DNA of 33,483 nucleotides from Verrucomicrobiaceae bacterium (GTDB lineage: Bacteria > Verrucomicrobiota > Verrucomicrobiia > Verrucomicrobiales > Akkermansiaceae), in the NCBI GenBank assembly GCA_005787565.1, contig SYAP01000037.1, positions 1-33,483 on the forward strand. The letters are read 5' to 3'. Position numbers and translations under genes: made by a program. Below are positions 31,435-33,483 of the stretch, one piece after another (position 1 is the first letter of the stretch; every line of letters begins with the position of its first letter). The notes under the pieces were generated by a model that ran no database searches, was not told where the DNA came from, and saw only the letters and a program-made list of their open reading frames with translations.

Positions 31435-32283
31435 ATGCTTTTTCTCCAACAACTCCGCGGGGAGCTCCGCAAACTCTTCGCCCGGCCGCGGACGTGGATG
31501 GGCTATGGCGCTTTCCTGGTGATGGAGGGGCTGATTCTTTGGGTCTACAAGCTGGAGAGCGGTCAGCGGGTGGTGCGGAAATTGACGGAGCGGAACGGGT
31601 TGGAGTTCGAGACTTACTACAGTTCGCTGTCGATCACGTTCACGATCATGCTGCTGAGCATGTTCATTCTGGGGTCGATCTTTTTCGCGCTGGTGGCCGG
31701 GGATATCGTGGCGAAAGAGAATGAGGATGGAAATCTGCGCCTGGTGTTTTCCCGGCCGATCAGCCGGTTGCGGTTGTTGTTGGTGAAGTACACGGCGATC
31801 TGCCTGTACACGTTCACTTTTGTGTTTTTCGTGGGGATTTCCGGCTACGCGATGGCGGTGGCGGCGGTGGGTTGGGAGGGCGGGCTGCTGGTGATGGAGC
31901 CGAAGATGAAGGTGTTCTCGGTGTTCCCGGGTTGGTCGGAGGGAGCCGGGGCGCTGGCTTTGTCCGCGGTGGGGATCGGCCTGAGCATGATCACGCTGTC
32001 GTCGATCGCGTTCTTTTTCTCGTGTTTCCGGATCAAGCCGGCGGCGGCGACGATCATCACGCTGACGATCCTGTTTGTGGACATGATCCTGCAGAATTTC
32101 CCGTTTTTCCGGCCGTATGAGAGCTGGTTTGTGACGTGGCGGATGAGCGCGTGGGTGTATTTGTGCGAGCAGCCGATCTCGTGGGCGAAGATCGCGGAGT
32201 CTTACGCGCTGTTGGGCGGGTTGAACCTGACGCTTTTCGTGCTTGGCTGGATGGCGTTCCAGACGCGGGATTTCAAAACGTGA
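31435..32283 (+). CDS. ABC-2 type transporter permease
   Basis: 282 residues with six hydrophobic spans, the usual ABC-2 layout. The N-terminal cytosolic helix is LRGELRKLFARPRTWMGYGA, then spans around FLVMEGLILWVY, FTIMLLSMFILGSIFFALVA (followed by GDIVAKENEDGNLRLVFSRP, the conserved cytosolic loop), LLLVKYTAICLYTFTFVFFV, AGALALSAVGIGLSMITLSS, and two more near the C-terminus. It should pair with the ATPase at 26612. ATG 31435 is chosen since LRGELRKL starts the family. Codons end mostly in G (CTG, GCG, GTG), whereas the ATPase uses C-ending codons on the same strand. Confidence 0.87.
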   Translation: MLFLQQLRGELRKLFARPRTWMGYGAFLVMEGLILWVYKLESGQRVVRKLTERNGLEFETYYSSLSITFTIMLLSMFILGSIFFALVAGDIVAKENEDGNLRLVFSRPISRLRLLLVKYTAICLYTFTFVFFVGISGYAMAVAAVGWEGGLLVMEPKMKVFSVFPGWSEGAGALALSAVGIGLSMITLSSIAFFFSCFRIKPAAATIITLTILFVDMILQNFPFFRPYESWFVTWRMSAWVYLCEQPISWAKIAESYALLGGLNLTLFVLGWMAFQTRDFKT

Positions 32284-32316
32284 AGTGCACGGCGGCCGAC
32301 TGGCGGCGCGGGCCGT

Positions 32317-32955
32317 TTACCAGTTGATGTTCTGGCCGCGGGTGTCGATGTGCGTGAAATTCCAGTAGGAGCCGACGCCGCCTTTGAAGAGGCCACGGTC
32401 GCGAAGGTTGCGGGTGGTGGCGGTAACGACGGAGGCGCGGATCGGAAATTTCACGTCGACGGCGACGTTTGCCTGGTGCCATGAGCCGGTGCGGGCTCCT
32501 GCGCAGCGTGCGTTGTAGGCGGGGCTGCGGTAGGCGGACAAAATTTCGGCAACCGGGGAATTCAACTCCAGCGCGATGCGATCGACGACGCGGAGGGTGT
32601 ACCCCATGCGGTTCCACCACTGTTTCGGCGGGAGGTTGTTCCAAACGCCACTGCGTTCCTTGGCGTGGGCGTCGAGGACCTGCTGGGAGGTGATTTTCTT
32701 GAGCTTGAGAGCGGCGAGGTAGCGGCTGTAGTCGGGAAGCAGGGCACCTTGGAGTTGGCGCCACTCGGCAGGGAAGCTGTTGAGATCGACTCCTGCGGGA
32801 GCTTCGGCGGATTTTTTCCGGGTGAGAATGAAGGCCGAGGCAGGGCTGGTCGAAACAGCGAGCGCGGCGGTGGCGAGGCCAAGGGTTCCGAGAACGCCGC
32901 GGCGGCTTGTCGGTTGAAGAAGGGTGGCGGATTCGCGGGTCGGAAGGTCAGACAT
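32317..32955 (-). CDS. DUF882 / peptidase M15-like protein, Tat-exported
   Basis: 212 residues from ATG 32955 (an ATG at 33000 would add 15). TSRRGVLGTLGLATAALAVS, then TSPASA, is a twin-arginine signal. The mature domain has the M15/YcbK zinc layout: AEILSAYRSPAYNARCAGAR, then SWHQANVAVDVKF with the His and Asp ligands, and YWNFTHIDTRG with the second His. Such enzymes cut peptide links in peptidoglycan (D,D- or L,D-carboxypeptidase type). The RR motif fits export of a folded metalloprotein. It converges on the permease gene with a 33-bp gap. Confidence 0.85.
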   Translation of the reverse strand: MSDLPTRESATLLQPTSRRGVLGTLGLATAALAVSTSPASAFILTRKKSAEAPAGVDLNSFPAEWRQLQGALLPDYSRYLAALKLKKITSQQVLDAHAKERSGVWNNLPPKQWWNRMGYTLRVVDRIALELNSPVAEILSAYRSPAYNARCAGARTGSWHQANVAVDVKFPIRASVVTATTRNLRDRGLFKGGVGSYWNFTHIDTRGQNINW

Positions 32956-33030
32956 GGCAAAGGGAGAGGGAAAGGGCTGGAGGCGGGAATAGCGGTTCAT
33001 GTGCCAAACGGAGGTTCAAGAACCCCTCTG

Positions 33031-33048
33031 GCCGGGGAAATTCCCGGC
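33031..33048. repeat. Inverted repeat GCCGGG-GAAATT-CCCGGC
   Basis: A 6-bp GC stem with a 6-nt loop, between the P-II terminator and the M15-like gene. No T-run. It may be an operator or extragenic palindrome. Confidence 0.4.
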
Positions 33049-33141
33049 TAACCAAGCAGCTCAGATCGATCCGGCAAGGAAAAACGACTCTCCAGCGCTG
33101 CCAATCTCCTCCAGCCCCCGGAGCTTCTTGGATTTTCGGGG

Positions 33142-33179
33142 CAAAAAAAGACCGGCACCCCATGGTCGCGGGATGCCGG
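33142..33179 (-). terminator. Intrinsic terminator of the P-II gene
   Basis: On the minus strand CCGGCATCCC pairs with GGGGTGCCGG (10 bp with T-G wobble) across an 8-nt loop, followed by TCTTTTTTTG. It lies 30 nt after the P-II stop. Confidence 0.88.
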
Positions 33180-33209
33180 AGGATGAATGAAAACGGGTGG
33201 AGCCGCGCG

Positions 33210-33483
<274 letters not shown>

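Noticed and set aside
32284-32316. Bidirectional terminator between the permease and the M15-like gene
   Set aside because: GC-rich partial symmetry (CGGCC/GGCCG) exists, but there is no clear stem with a T-run on either strand.

Overview
The window is a high-GC bacterial chromosome segment, most likely from a member of the Verrucomicrobiota (Luteolibacter/Haloferula-like). The evidence is a MurC-MurB fusion in a murG-murCB-ddl cluster, large secreted FG-GAP and propeller proteins, an H-X9-DG-type pseudopilin, a ThuA-like protein, a GH29-like hydrolase, and an almost complete lack of Shine-Dalgarno sequences. The phylum is inferred from gene content, not from a marker phylogeny.

Layout. 1-650: the end of an rRNA pseudouridine synthase gene meets a convergent NlpC/P60 peptidase gene. 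767-5364: peptidoglycan precursor genes murG, murC-murB fusion and ddl. 5365-8950: an accessory island with a Phd/VapC toxin-antitoxin (TA) pair, an AT-rich patch with a GNAT gene and an orphan gene, and remnants of an AbiE-like TA pair. Three copies of the ddl 3' end are spaced through it. 9084-18121 (minus strand): a secreted propeller protein, a tiny secreted peptide candidate, and a translationally coupled pair encoding an FG-GAP protein and a 1396-residue secreted protein. 18312-19595: an ECF sigma factor, a small membrane protein (possible anti-sigma) and a Spy/LTxxQ-like protein, divergent from the giant secreted gene. 19664-21684: a pRiA4b ORF-3-like protein and a secreted GH29-like hydrolase. 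21838-22640: rplU-rpmA, a strong terminator and a second terminator-like or small-RNA hairpin. 22747-26602: murJ, a ThuA-like protein, a membrane-anchored orphan and a pseudopilin. 26612-27508 and 31435-32283: an ABC ATPase and an ABC-2-type permease, separated by about 3.9 kb holding two TA modules and two orphan proteins. 32317-33483: a Tat-exported DUF882/M15-type peptidase and the start-truncated end of a P-II gene, both on the minus strand.

The most interesting pattern is insertion exactly at gene 3' ends. murG and ddl each have a second copy of their own 3' end downstream of the current stop codon. The displaced murG end still runs in frame into an ATGA overlap with murC. The ABC ATPase stop region also has a 15-nt near-match just before the permease start. 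Two of these three inserts carry TA modules. I infer repeated insertion that gives the host gene a replacement end and pushes the old end downstream; no integrase or transposase gene is visible.

A second pattern is the hexamer TGTTAG/CTAACA. I counted 34 copies by eye, 17 in each orientation. They occur in all reading frames through otherwise rare codons, and are absent from the AT-rich island patch.
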